Below are positions 1 to 7,251 of a stretch of 17,736 nt of DNA, piece by piece. The translations under genes and the position numbers were made by a program. Source of the stretch: CAKAHY01 sp041848045 (GTDB lineage Bacteria > Bacillota > Clostridia > Lachnospirales > Lachnospiraceae); the NCBI GenBank assembly GCA_041848045.1, contig JBGZHY010000006.1, positions 1 to 17,736 of the forward strand. Direction: 5' to 3'. Position 1 is the stretch's first letter; every line of letters starts with the position of its first letter. The notes beneath the pieces were generated by a model. That model had not been told where the DNA came from, searched no databases, and saw nothing but the letters and a program-made list of their open reading frames with translations.

Positions 1-527
1 AAGAGCGGGGGGTGGCGGTCAGTACGGCGAGAGCAGGCAATGTCATCGGCGGCGGCGATTTTGCCAAGGACAGAATCATTCCGGATTGCGTACGGGCAGC
101 AATAAAAGGGGAAAGTGTATATATCCGCAACCCCGGGGCCGTTCGTCCTTTTCAGCATGTGCTGGAGCCTTTGGAGGTATACTGTATGCTTGCCGAAAAG
201 CAATACGGGGACAGGCAGCGTTACAGCGGCGCTTTTAATGTGGGGCCCAATATCGGAGATTGTATTAGCGCGCTAAATGTTGTAGACTTATTTCAGACCT
301 TTTGGGGCGAAGGCTTTGTCTATGAAATCAAGGCGGATGCAGGACCCCATGAGGCAGGATTTCTGCGATTAGATTGTGCAAAATTAAAAAGGGTATATGG
401 ATGGGAACCCCGTTATGATGTGAAAACGGCAGTTGCCAAAACCGTGGACTGGTATAAGGCCTATGAAGCGGGGGAGGATATGCGCCTTTTTACGGATGCA
501 CAAATCAAGGCTTTTTTAGAAAGGTAA
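1..527 (+). CDS. rfbG: CDP-glucose 4,6-dehydratase, C-terminal part (5' end outside window)
   Basis: This is the last ~175 codons of an SDR-type NDP-sugar dehydratase. It enters the window already in frame (first whole codon at base 3) and stops with TAA at 525-527. The visible start of the fragment, ERGVAVSTARAGNVIGGGDF, is the SARAGNVIGGGDW block typical of CDP-glucose 4,6-dehydratase (RfbG/DdhB), followed by the substrate-binding RNPGAVRPFQHVLEPL stretch. The family converts CDP-D-glucose to CDP-4-keto-6-deoxyglucose, the entry to CDP-3,6-dideoxyhexoses, in the cytoplasm. The catalytic Tyr-Lys and the Rossmann NAD site lie upstream and cannot be seen. The next gene, rfbH, starts 4 bases after the stop and catalyses the next step, which supports the call. 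The GTG at base 12 is internal and is not a start. Confidence 0.93.
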   Translation, partial: ERGVAVSTARAGNVIGGGDFAKDRIIPDCVRAAIKGESVYIRNPGAVRPFQHVLEPLEVYCMLAEKQYGDRQRYSGAFNVGPNIGDCISALNVVDLFQTFWGEGFVYEIKADAGPHEAGFLRLDCAKLKRVYGWEPRYDVKTAVAKTVDWYKAYEAGEDMRLFTDAQIKAFLER

Positions 528-531
528 GAGG

Positions 532-1875
532 ATGAGCAATAGATTTGAAGGTAAAGAGGAAATGCAGGCAAGGGAGGAAATCCTTGCTCTGGTAGAAGAA
601 TACTGTGACAGGTATCACAATAGCGGTGTATATCAAAAGGGGGACAGAATCAGTTATGCCGGACGTGTGTTTGACAGAGAGGACATGCGCAATCTGGTGG
701 ACAGCTCTCTGGATTTTTGGCTGACCGCCGGCAGGTATCATGCGCAATTTGAAAAGGAGCTGGCAAAATACCTGGGGGTACGCTTTGCCAACATTGTCAA
801 TTCCGGCTCCAGCGCCAATTTGCTGGCGTTCATGACCCTGACCTCGCCTTTGCTGGGGGAGAGGCGAATCCGAAGAGGAGATGAGATTATCACGGTTGCC
901 TGCGGTTTTCCGACGACGGTAACGCCGATGCTGCAGTACGGTGCGGTGCCGGTCTTTGTGGATGTGACGATTCCCCAGTACAATATAGACGTCAGTATGC
1001 TGGAAGAGGCTCTGTCCGAAAGGACAAAGGCGGTCATGGTGGCGCACACCCTGGGCAATCCCTTTGATATAAAGGCGGTAAAGGCCTTTTGTGACAAGCA
1101 TAATTTGTGGCTGGTGGAGGATAACTGTGACGCCCTGGGCAGCCGCTATACCATAGACGGAGAAACGAAGTTTACGGGAACCATAGGGGATATGGGAACC
1201 TCCAGCTTTTATCCGCCCCATCATCTGACCATGGGAGAGGGCGGAGCCGTGTATACCGATAATTCCCTGCTGAATAAGATTATGCGCTCCCTGCGGGACT
1301 GGGGCAGGGACTGTATATGTCCTTCCGGCAAGGACAATATGTGCGGCTGCAGATTCAGCAAGCAATACGGACAGCTGCCTTTGGGCTATGATCATAAGTA
1401 CGTATATTCCCATTTCGGCTATAATCTGAAGGTGACGGATATGCAGGCTGCGGTGGGCTGTGCCCAGTTAAAGAAATTTCCGTACTTTGTGGAAAGAAGG
1501 AAGCACAATTTTGCAAGGCTGAGGAAGGCTTTGGAGGCGGTGGAGGATAAATTGATTCTGCCGGAGGCAAATGAGAATGCCGACCCAAGCTGGTTCGGAT
1601 TCTTGCTTACCTGCAAAGAGGGGGTAGACAGAGGAAGACTGGTCAAATATATCGAAGAGCATAACATACAGACCCGTATGCTCTTTGCCGGCAATCTGAC
1701 TCTGCACCCTTGCTTTGACGATATTCGGGGGGATGGCAGTGCCTACAGGATTGTGGGGGATTTGCATAATACGAATATCATTATGAACCGAACCTTCTGG
1801 ATCGGGGTATATCCGGGTATGACGGACGAGATGTTGGATGATATGGCGGCAAGCATTATTGCGGCCTTGCAATAG
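532..1875 (+). CDS. rfbH: CDP-4-keto-6-deoxy-D-glucose 3-dehydratase (RfbH/E1 type)
   Basis: A 447-residue PLP- (PMP-) and [2Fe-2S]-dependent enzyme that removes the 3-OH of CDP-4-keto-6-deoxyglucose on the way to 3,6-dideoxyhexoses. The aminotransferase fold is recognisable throughout (NSGSSANLLAF near 90-100, GNPFDI near 175, VEDNCDALGS at 195-204). The usual PLP lysine is replaced by histidine, in SFYPPHHLTMGEGG (H230), as in the E1 dehydratase of Yersinia and Salmonella. Cysteines 199, 261, 263 and 271 match the family's C-Xn-C-X-C-X7-C cluster motif; the first gap is 61 residues rather than the 57 known for Yersinia E1, explained by about four extra residues near 207-217. The ATG at 532 has only a weak upstream AGAGG but follows rfbG by 4 bases. 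E1 needs a reductase partner (E3), which is not in the window. Confidence 0.95.
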   Translation: MSNRFEGKEEMQAREEILALVEEYCDRYHNSGVYQKGDRISYAGRVFDREDMRNLVDSSLDFWLTAGRYHAQFEKELAKYLGVRFANIVNSGSSANLLAFMTLTSPLLGERRIRRGDEIITVACGFPTTVTPMLQYGAVPVFVDVTIPQYNIDVSMLEEALSERTKAVMVAHTLGNPFDIKAVKAFCDKHNLWLVEDNCDALGSRYTIDGETKFTGTIGDMGTSSFYPPHHLTMGEGGAVYTDNSLLNKIMRSLRDWGRDCICPSGKDNMCGCRFSKQYGQLPLGYDHKYVYSHFGYNLKVTDMQAAVGCAQLKKFPYFVERRKHNFARLRKALEAVEDKLILPEANENADPSWFGFLLTCKEGVDRGRLVKYIEEHNIQTRMLFAGNLTLHPCFDDIRGDGSAYRIVGDLHNTNIIMNRTFWIGVYPGMTDEMLDDMAASIIAALQ

Positions 1876-1896
1876 GTGATGAACAGGAGTGTAATC

Positions 1897-2739
1897 ATGG
1901 ACGATTCTTACGGTCTTTTAGAGGTACAAAAAGCCAATTTGTATATATTAAAAGAGATTGACAGGATATGTAAGAAATATGGATTGGCGTATATGCTGGA
2001 TTCCGGTACCTTGCTCGGCGCCATTCGGCACAACGGCTTTATTCCTTGGGATGATGATGCGGACATTGCCATGACCCGCTCCGCCTTTGAGGCCTTCCGA
2101 AAGCTGGCGAAAAAAGAGCTGCCGGAGGATTTGGAGCTTTTGCTGCCCCGGGATATACGGGGGGGGAAGGTATTTTACGATTTCACTCCGCGGGTGATAT
2201 TAAAAAGAAGCAGACGGCATGCGCCTGAGGCGGAGGATACTTTTTACGGCGGGAGGCTGAACCATCTGTGGGTGGATATTTTTTTGCTGGATGCTCTGCC
2301 GCTTTCCCGCCCGGGGCAAATGCTGTGTAAGGGAGGGCAGAAGCTTTTATATCTGCTTTCCATGGGGCACCGGTATAAGCTGGATTTTCAAAAATACAGT
2401 CTGTTGCATAAGCTTTTAATCGCGGTTTTTTCTTTTGTGGGGAAGGCTTTGCCGATGCCGCTCTTATACCGCCTCCAGGAAGGGCTGTCCAAAAGCGGAA
2501 ACAAAAGGAAGCATACGCATTTGTATTACAGCAATTATCAGCCGGATTACCTGCATATTCATTTGCAAAAGGAATGGGCGACGGAAATCGGAGAAATCAA
2601 GTTTGAGGAGCTGCTTTTGTACATACCGGAGGCTTATGATGAGATTTTGCGGCTGGTGTACGGAGATTATATGAAGCTTCCGCCGAAAGACAAGCGGAAA
2701 GCCGGACATGGCAGCAGGGAGATAGAGATATATGAGTAA
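1897..2739 (+). CDS. LicD-family phosphotransferase
   Basis: A 280-residue member of the LicD/fukutin family. Such proteins transfer phosphocholine or another phospho-substituent from a CDP- or similar donor to a surface glycan. The signature lies at about residues 35-58: DSGTLLGAIRHNG followed by PWDDDADIAM, whose acidic residues (D52, D53, D54, D56) bind the metal. The frame is open from a GTG at 1876 directly after the rfbH stop, but the ATG at 1897 has AGGAG at 1885-1889 with a 7-base gap, so I take 1897. The gene overlaps the following glycosyltransferase by 8 bases, so the two are probably translationally coupled. The substrate cannot be read from sequence; choline is one possibility (see the BCCT transporter downstream), ribitol- or glycerol-phosphate others. 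Confidence 0.88.
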   Translation: MDDSYGLLEVQKANLYILKEIDRICKKYGLAYMLDSGTLLGAIRHNGFIPWDDDADIAMTRSAFEAFRKLAKKELPEDLELLLPRDIRGGKVFYDFTPRVILKRSRRHAPEAEDTFYGGRLNHLWVDIFLLDALPLSRPGQMLCKGGQKLLYLLSMGHRYKLDFQKYSLLHKLLIAVFSFVGKALPMPLLYRLQEGLSKSGNKRKHTHLYYSNYQPDYLHIHLQKEWATEIGEIKFEELLLYIPEAYDEILRLVYGDYMKLPPKDKRKAGHGSREIEIYE

Positions 2740-3670
2740 AAAATTATCTTTGGTGGTGTCCGTCTACAATGAAGAGGCGGCTTTGGAGGCTTTTTACAGG
2801 GAGGCAAAAAAAGAGCTGGAGGCTTTGGGCTGTGACTATGAGCTTTTGTTCGTCAATGACGGCAGCACCGACGCCAGCGCGGCGATCATCAAGGCTTTTG
2901 CGGCGGCGGATACGAAGGTAAAAGCCCTGCTGTTTGCCAGAAATTTCGGACACGAAGCAGCCATGATTGCGGGCATAGATTATGCAGAGGGAGAGCGGAT
3001 CGTCTGCATGGATGCGGATTTGCAGCACCCGCCTGCCGCCCTGCGGGAAATCATGGAGAAGTTTGAAGAGGGCTACGAGGTCATCAATATGGTGCGAACC
3101 AGCAATACGGATGCGGGATTTTTGAAAAATCTGTGCTCTTCTGCATTCTACTCCACCATTAACTTTGTAAGTGACACCAAGTTGGTCAAGAATGCCTCCG
3201 ACTTTTTTGCCGTTTCCGGAAAGGTGGCGAAGATACTGCGGCAGGACTATCGGGAGAAGGTCCGTTTTTTACGCGCCTATGTACAGCATGTGGGCTTTCG
3301 CCAATGCAATTTGGAGTATGAGGCGGCAAAGCGTGTGGCGGGGCAGAGCAAGTATTCCATTCGCAAGCTTTTCCGTTTTTCCATGAACACCATTTTATGC
3401 TTTTCCAATGTGCCCTTAAAGCTTGGCTTGTATGCCTCCGGCATATCTATTTTTCTGGGCATGGCGGTATCCTTGTATACCGTTATCACCTGGGCACGGG
3501 TGGGAACGCCCAACGGTTATGCCACCATTATCGTGCTCCTTTGCTTTATGTTTGCCATGCTCTTTTTCGTGCTGGGGGTTATCGGCGAATATATGGCGAT
3601 TTTATTTTTGGAATTGAAGGACAGACCGATTTATATTGTGGATGAAAAAATCAATATGAAGGACGAATGA
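2732..3670 (+). CDS. Family 2 glycosyltransferase, polyprenyl-phosphate sugar synthase type (GtrB/DPM1-like)
   Basis: A 312-residue membrane glycosyltransferase. The N-terminal GT-A domain shows VVSVYNEE at 8-15, NDGST with D43, the metal-binding MDADLQHPP (D94, D96) and the GQSKYS motif near 204-209 seen in dolichol/undecaprenyl-phosphate mannosyl- or glucosyl-transferases (DPM1, GtrB, ArnC). Two hydrophobic helices follow at about 231-255 and 264-292. The family makes a lipid-linked sugar at the cytoplasmic face, which is flipped and used to modify a surface polymer. It is the last gene of the polysaccharide cluster seen here and overlaps licD by 8 bases (ATGAGTAA). The sugar is unknown; glucose, mannose, N-acetylglucosamine or a deoxysugar are all possible. 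Confidence 0.92.
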   Translation: MSKKLSLVVSVYNEEAALEAFYREAKKELEALGCDYELLFVNDGSTDASAAIIKAFAAADTKVKALLFARNFGHEAAMIAGIDYAEGERIVCMDADLQHPPAALREIMEKFEEGYEVINMVRTSNTDAGFLKNLCSSAFYSTINFVSDTKLVKNASDFFAVSGKVAKILRQDYREKVRFLRAYVQHVGFRQCNLEYEAAKRVAGQSKYSIRKLFRFSMNTILCFSNVPLKLGLYASGISIFLGMAVSLYTVITWARVGTPNGYATIIVLLCFMFAMLFFVLGVIGEYMAILFLELKDRPIYIVDEKINMKDE

Positions 3671-3715
3671 GAGGATGCTGTTCATATTGCCGAACCTTCG
3701 GGACAGGGGAGGTAA

Positions 3716-3940
3716 ATGGACATCAGACAGACTTTAAGCAAACGGATTTTTGACTTGAGTATTCAGCATCATAAAACATTTTACGAACTATCTAAGCTCA
3801 GCGGGTTGCCGAAGTCTACGCTTCGGGACATCGCAAGGGGCACTTCTAAGAATCCCAGAATAGAAAACATTGAAAAAATCGCAAAAGCTTTCGGTATCAG
3901 CCTTTACGATTTTTTCGATGATGAACTGTTCAAATCATGA
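3716..3940 (+). CDS. Small XRE/Cro-type DNA-binding protein
   Basis: A 74-residue single-domain regulator. The helix-turn-helix is at about residues 21-41 (TFYELSKLSGLPKSTLRDIA), followed by the usual C-terminal helices (IENIEKIAKAFGISLYDFF), which is standard for Cro/C1 repressors. It has no sensor or partner domain. The ATG at 3716 has a strong site (GGGGAGG at 3706-3712). It follows the glycosyltransferase by 45 bases and could be read through from it; I see no convincing promoter of its own. It is tail-to-tail with the BCCT gene, with 12 bases between stops. The target is unknown. It may regulate the polysaccharide cluster or be a leftover of an unrelated element. Confidence 0.85.
   Translation: MDIRQTLSKRIFDLSIQHHKTFYELSKLSGLPKSTLRDIARGTSKNPRIENIEKIAKAFGISLYDFFDDELFKS
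3872..3916. terminator. Possible bidirectional terminator hairpin inside the xre 3' end
   Basis: A perfect 10-base inverted repeat, GAAAAAATCG at 3872-3881 and CGATTTTTTC at 3907-3916, with a 25-base interval that can extend the stem (AAAG against CTTT). Read on either strand the 3' arm carries six T. It lies 37-81 bases beyond the stop of the minus-strand BCCT gene, a plausible place for its terminator. On the + strand it is inside the last codons of xre, where translation would mask it. The stem is mostly A-T, so the call is tentative. Confidence 0.4.
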
Positions 3941-3952
3941 GGATTTCAATTT

Positions 3953-5485
3953 CTACATTCTATTTTCTTTCAGATACGCAGCCGCATCTTTGAAAAAACT
4001 ACACACAATCAGAATGATAATCATTCCTATGGGGAATGCGGCAATAATGGACAGCGTCTGCAAATTCGACATGGAATTTTCGGAAAACAGTAAGGCAATC
4101 GGCAGTAAAATCAAAAGAACGGACCAGAACAGCTTCACCTTTTTGCCGGGTTCACTGGTAGGGGCAAGTTCCTTATAGGAGTAGGCGGCGGCAATCAGCG
4201 TCAGGGTGTCGAAGGTCGTGGCATAAAAAGCAATCATGGTCAGCGCCAGCAAAAGCAGTACAAATTTTGCCTGGGGCAGTGTATTCAGTATGCTTACAAT
4301 CAGGCTGTATATATTCGTGCCGTCACGATAAAGTTGCGAAAGGGGCAGAATATCGGCAAGCTGCAGCCCCAGCCCGTAATTCCCCAGAACCATAAAAGAA
4401 ACATAGGTACCGGACAGACCGAAGGCATAAGCGCCCAGAATGGTTTGACGAATGGTTCTGCCTTTGCTGATGCTGCCGATAAAAAAAGGAGTGGCAACGC
4501 ACCATACAATCCAATAAGCCCAATAAAAAACCGTCCAATTTTGGGTAAAGCCGTCGGAGGGCGGCGACATATAGCTTGCCATTGGAAAGAAATGCAGCAG
4601 CATCTTCTGCAAGGAAAGCAGAGAGTAGCGTACGATAAAAACGCCCTGTCCTCCCAGAACGAAAACGTACAAAAGCAAGGCGAAAAAAAGGTAGGTGCAG
4701 TAGGAAGCAAGCTTTGCCACGCTTTCTATGCCGAGGTAGGCATAAATGCTGTAGATCAGGCAGGTGACAAGCAGTATCGCTATGCTCAGCACCCTGCCTC
4801 CGGATATGGAGAAAACGCTGCCGAGAGCCATGGAAAGCAGTGGGGTTGCCAGGGAAAAGGTGCTGGCGGTACCGGCAATAAGGGCAAAGATGGCAAGCAT
4901 ATCAATGAAGCGCCCGGCAGCTCCATCCACCCTTTTGCCCAGCAGAGGGCGGCAGGCTTCGGAGTAGCGCTGTCTGTGGATGTTTCGATTGTGAATCATA
5001 AAGCCGAAGCAGGCGGCCAGGACCATATAAAAGCTCCATGGAATGAAGCCCCAATGAAAAAGGGGGTAGGCGGCAGACCATTCGGCAGCGGCAAGGGCAG
5101 GATTTACTTCCACGGCCGCCAGATTTTGGATACGGGGCTCGTTGCTGTATAAAATCCATTCGCAGAGGGAATAGAAAATGATATCGGCAGCCAGTCCCGC
5201 CGTAAAGAGCATGGAACCCCATTTGAAATACGAAAATTGGGGCTTATCCGTATTGCCCAGGCGAATCTTCCCGTATTTGCTGAAAGCAATATACAGGGAC
5301 AAGAGGAACATGCCAAGCCCCAGGGCAAGATAATACAGGGAAAAGCGCCGATTCAAAAAGTCGCGGATATGGTGCAAAACCGCCGCAGAAGCCTCCGGCA
5401 GCAGAGCAAAAATAATGCAGAGAGTGCTGACGCAGGCAAAGGGGATGAGGGTGATGGGCAGATCAATTTGCTTCGGAATTTTCAT
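3953..5485 (-). CDS. BCCT-family transporter, choline/betaine type
   Basis: A 510-residue, about 12-helix carrier of the betaine/carnitine/choline transporter family. The aromatic box that holds the trimethylammonium group in BetP (W189, W194, Y197, W374) is complete: W145, W150 and Y153 in HWGFIPWSFY, and W325 in FYWAYWIVW; the Trp pair's first member is Tyr324. The SKGRTIR motif (340-346) after that helix is typical. The glycine stretch GMGIG of BetP helix 3 reads GLAAD (97-101), so Asp101 stands where BetP has Gly153; proton-coupled choline carriers have Asp there. The frame is open up to 5614, but the ATG at 5485 has AAAGGAA at a good distance and lies downstream of a clear promoter, so the longer form is rejected. 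There is no long N- or C-terminal osmosensory tail as in BetP, so nutrient uptake fits better than osmoregulation. Confidence 0.92.
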   Translation of the reverse strand: MKIPKQIDLPITLIPFACVSTLCIIFALLPEASAAVLHHIRDFLNRRFSLYYLALGLGMFLLSLYIAFSKYGKIRLGNTDKPQFSYFKWGSMLFTAGLAADIIFYSLCEWILYSNEPRIQNLAAVEVNPALAAAEWSAAYPLFHWGFIPWSFYMVLAACFGFMIHNRNIHRQRYSEACRPLLGKRVDGAAGRFIDMLAIFALIAGTASTFSLATPLLSMALGSVFSISGGRVLSIAILLVTCLIYSIYAYLGIESVAKLASYCTYLFFALLLYVFVLGGQGVFIVRYSLLSLQKMLLHFFPMASYMSPPSDGFTQNWTVFYWAYWIVWCVATPFFIGSISKGRTIRQTILGAYAFGLSGTYVSFMVLGNYGLGLQLADILPLSQLYRDGTNIYSLIVSILNTLPQAKFVLLLLALTMIAFYATTFDTLTLIAAAYSYKELAPTSEPGKKVKLFWSVLLILLPIALLFSENSMSNLQTLSIIAAFPIGMIIILIVCSFFKDAAAYLKENRM

Positions 5486-5539
5486 GACATATTCCTTTCT
5501 TATGCGTTCATAAAAAATAAAAATAACTAAGTTGTGAAC

Positions 5540-5568
5540 ATCATAGCATGAAAGAGGAGCCTGCACAA
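5540..5568 (-). promoter_or_regulatory. Sigma-A promoter of the BCCT gene
   Basis: On the minus strand TTGTGC (5568-5563) and TATGAT (5545-5540) are separated by 17 bases. Transcription would start near 5533 and give a leader of about 48 bases before the ATG at 5485. It fixes the start codon, because the alternative start at 5614 lies upstream of it. I see no riboswitch in the short leader. Confidence 0.7.
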
Positions 5569-5607
5569 TAGAAATATGTGAAGAATTTCTGACATTTTTA
5601 AAAAGTC

Positions 5608-5638
5608 TATACAAAAAAGAAAGATTATCCTTTATACT
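5608..5638 (+). promoter_or_regulatory. Probable promoter of the lipoprotein operon
   Basis: A good -10 (TATACT, 5633-5638) sits 55 bases before the lipoprotein ATG. The -35 is weak (TATACA at 5608-5613, 19-base spacer). The promoter faces away from the BCCT promoter in a 207-base divergent gap, which otherwise is A-T rich and shows no further structure. Confidence 0.45.
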
Positions 5639-5692
5639 AGGGCGTATGAAATTCCGTCAGGGATTCCGAATAAGAGATAAAGAGGGCAGATT

Positions 5693-6274
5693 ATGTTTAA
5701 TGTGAAGAGATGTTTGTGCATTGCGGTTGCGGTGACGGCTCTGGGACTGAGCGCCTGCGCGGACAGAACCATAGGCGCCAATGCACCGGTAACGGCAACC
5801 ATGGAAAATATTACCATAGATTGGGATCAGGTTCGCGATGATATAGAGGAGGTCATGAATGATAATCCGGACTTTCCGCACGGAAAATATGTGGATTTTG
5901 CCGTTTATGAGGATCGTAAAATCATTCGTCTGATTTGGCCTTTGGACGATGAGATTACCCAGATAGAGTCTTTGGATTACGGAAAGGCATTGATTAAGAA
6001 TTTCAATGACGTTGTTGCCATGCAGGACTTTTCCATCGCCAAGTCCAGCGATACCAGCTACGGCGGATTGTGGGACAGATATAACCTGGAGCTGGAATTA
6101 TACAATGAAATAGATATCATGGAACCGGACTTGTATTATGTGAATCAGTATATGGAGGCGGGCTCCAATGACCCTGTCATACCGCAGATTCGTTCGGATG
6201 TTGCGGCAGAATCGACGGAATCGGCAGAATCGACGGAAGAAAGTGCCGACGGACAGAGTACGGCTGCCGAATAG
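5693..6274 (+). CDS. Lipoprotein of unknown family
   Basis: A 193-residue protein with a lipoprotein signal peptide: basic start (FNVKR), hydrophobic stretch to about residue 20 and the lipobox LSAC with Cys22, so it is probably anchored on the outer face of the membrane. The mature part has no family I can name. It contains aromatic and acidic patches (IDWDQVRDDIEEVM, IRLIWPLDDEI) and a predicted mixed alpha/beta region up to about residue 165. It then ends in a low-complexity acidic Ser/Thr/Glu/Ala tail encoded partly by an 18-base tandem repeat. The ATG at 5693 is preceded by AAAGAGGG. It is the first gene of an operon with an exported metallo-hydrolase and a Ca2+ antiporter, so an extracellular accessory role is possible but unproven. 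Confidence 0.8.
   Translation: MFNVKRCLCIAVAVTALGLSACADRTIGANAPVTATMENITIDWDQVRDDIEEVMNDNPDFPHGKYVDFAVYEDRKIIRLIWPLDDEITQIESLDYGKALIKNFNDVVAMQDFSIAKSSDTSYGGLWDRYNLELELYNEIDIMEPDLYYVNQYMEAGSNDPVIPQIRSDVAAESTESAESTEESADGQSTAAE
6205..6238 (+). repeat. 18-base in-frame tandem repeat, about 1.9 copies
   Basis: The unit GGCAGAATCGACGGAATC (6205-6222) is followed directly by 16 matching bases (6223-6238). It codes for the repeated Glu-Ser-Thr-Glu-Ser-Ala element of the lipoprotein tail. A unit of six codons can change copy number without a frameshift. Confidence 0.8.
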
Positions 6275-6309
6275 AGCCGGTAGAAAAAGGATGTAAAGGA
6301 GTAAAACCA

Positions 6310-7236
6310 ATGGCAAAGACACTGAGAGCTTGCTTTGGCATCATCTTGTCCGTTCTGTTGCTGTGCAGCATGAGTATGACAAGTTTTGCCAATGTGATTC
6401 AAAATACCTTAAAGGACAGGGTGGGACCGGCTATGGATACCCTGGATGGCGCCAGCATTACCATGCTGGGCTCCAGTACGGAAAGCCAGATGATGGGCTA
6501 CATCATCAAAACCAAAAGCGGTAAGCTGATTGTGGTAGACGGCGGGCTGGAGGCGGATGCGCCCCATTTAAAGGAGCTGCTGAAGGCAAACGGCGGCAGG
6601 GTAAGCGCCTGGCTTTTGACCCATCCCCACTCCGACCATGTGGGGGCGATTATCAATATCTTGAATGACCCCAACAGCGGTATTGCGATAGAGGGCATCT
6701 ATTATCACCTGACGGATTTGGACTGGTATAAAAGAAACGAGGCCTACAGGGCGGATTTGGTGGAGCAGTTTATGCAGGCGCTGACCAAGGCGGATCCGAA
6801 TATTCTGCACGGCAATGTCAAGTACGGTGATGTGATTACCGTAGACGATGCCGTTATTCATGTGATGAATGCGCCGTATCTGTTTACGGTGAATGCCATC
6901 AACAATTCCTCCGTTGCCTATCGTGTGGATGTGGGCGGCAAGCGCGTGATGTTTTTGGGAGATATGGGCGAGCAGGCGGGGGAGAGCCTTCTGCATGACG
7001 TGCATGTCAGCGAGCTCAAGAGCGATATTGTGCAGATGGCGCACCACGGGCAGTACGGCGTAAGCAAAAAGGTATATGAAGCCATCAGCCCGAGTGTGGC
7101 GATGTGGAACGCGCCGGACTGGCTGTACAACAATACCAGCGGCAAGTATCTTACCCTGGAGGTCAGAAAGTGGATGGCGGACATCGGCGTCCGCAGAAAC
7201 TATGTGGCAAAAGACGGGGATCAGACAATTCAGTAA
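6310..7236 (+). CDS. Exported metallo-beta-lactamase-fold hydrolase, ComEC-like
   Basis: A 308-residue protein with a signal peptide (basic start, hydrophobic 9-24, likely cut after TSFA at residue 27) and one metallo-beta-lactamase domain. Metal ligands are visible: THPHSDH gives H105, H107, D109 and H110; D218 in FLGDMG; and H245/H246 in QMAHHGQYG. The NNSSVAYR block before FLGD and the late HHG motif resemble the hydrolase part of ComEC-type proteins rather than true beta-lactamases. A phosphodiesterase or nuclease-like activity outside the cell is possible; antibiotic hydrolysis is unlikely. Start ATG 6310 follows AAAGGAGT. It lies 35 bases after the lipoprotein gene and 15 before the antiporter, in one operon. 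Confidence 0.88.
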   Translation: MAKTLRACFGIILSVLLLCSMSMTSFANVIQNTLKDRVGPAMDTLDGASITMLGSSTESQMMGYIIKTKSGKLIVVDGGLEADAPHLKELLKANGGRVSAWLLTHPHSDHVGAIINILNDPNSGIAIEGIYYHLTDLDWYKRNEAYRADLVEQFMQALTKADPNILHGNVKYGDVITVDDAVIHVMNAPYLFTVNAINNSSVAYRVDVGGKRVMFLGDMGEQAGESLLHDVHVSELKSDIVQMAHHGQYGVSKKVYEAISPSVAMWNAPDWLYNNTSGKYLTLEVRKWMADIGVRRNYVAKDGDQTIQ

Positions 7237-7251
7237 AAGGGGAAGTAAAAT

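Noticed and set aside
505..1413. 302-codon minus-strand frame opposite rfbH
   Set aside because: It is antisense to the strongly supported rfbH; its His/Gln/Arg-rich composition is typical of a shadow frame.
4334..5152. Long open frame (272 codons) on the + strand opposite the BCCT gene
   Set aside because: It is antisense to a clear BCCT transporter, shows no recognisable domain and has no convincing ribosome site; it is a product of codon bias.
5506..5538. Inverted repeat GTTCA ... TGAAC in the BCCT leader
   Set aside because: Only five pairs with a long A-T rich interval; too weak to call an operator or riboswitch.
5486..5614. 43-codon N-terminal extension of the BCCT protein
   Set aside because: The extension crosses a good minus-strand promoter (5540-5568), and the ATG at 5485 has a proper ribosome site.
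6310..7236. True beta-lactamase (antibiotic resistance)
   Set aside because: The NNSS-FLGD-HHG pattern is that of ComEC-like hydrolases, not of class B lactamases.
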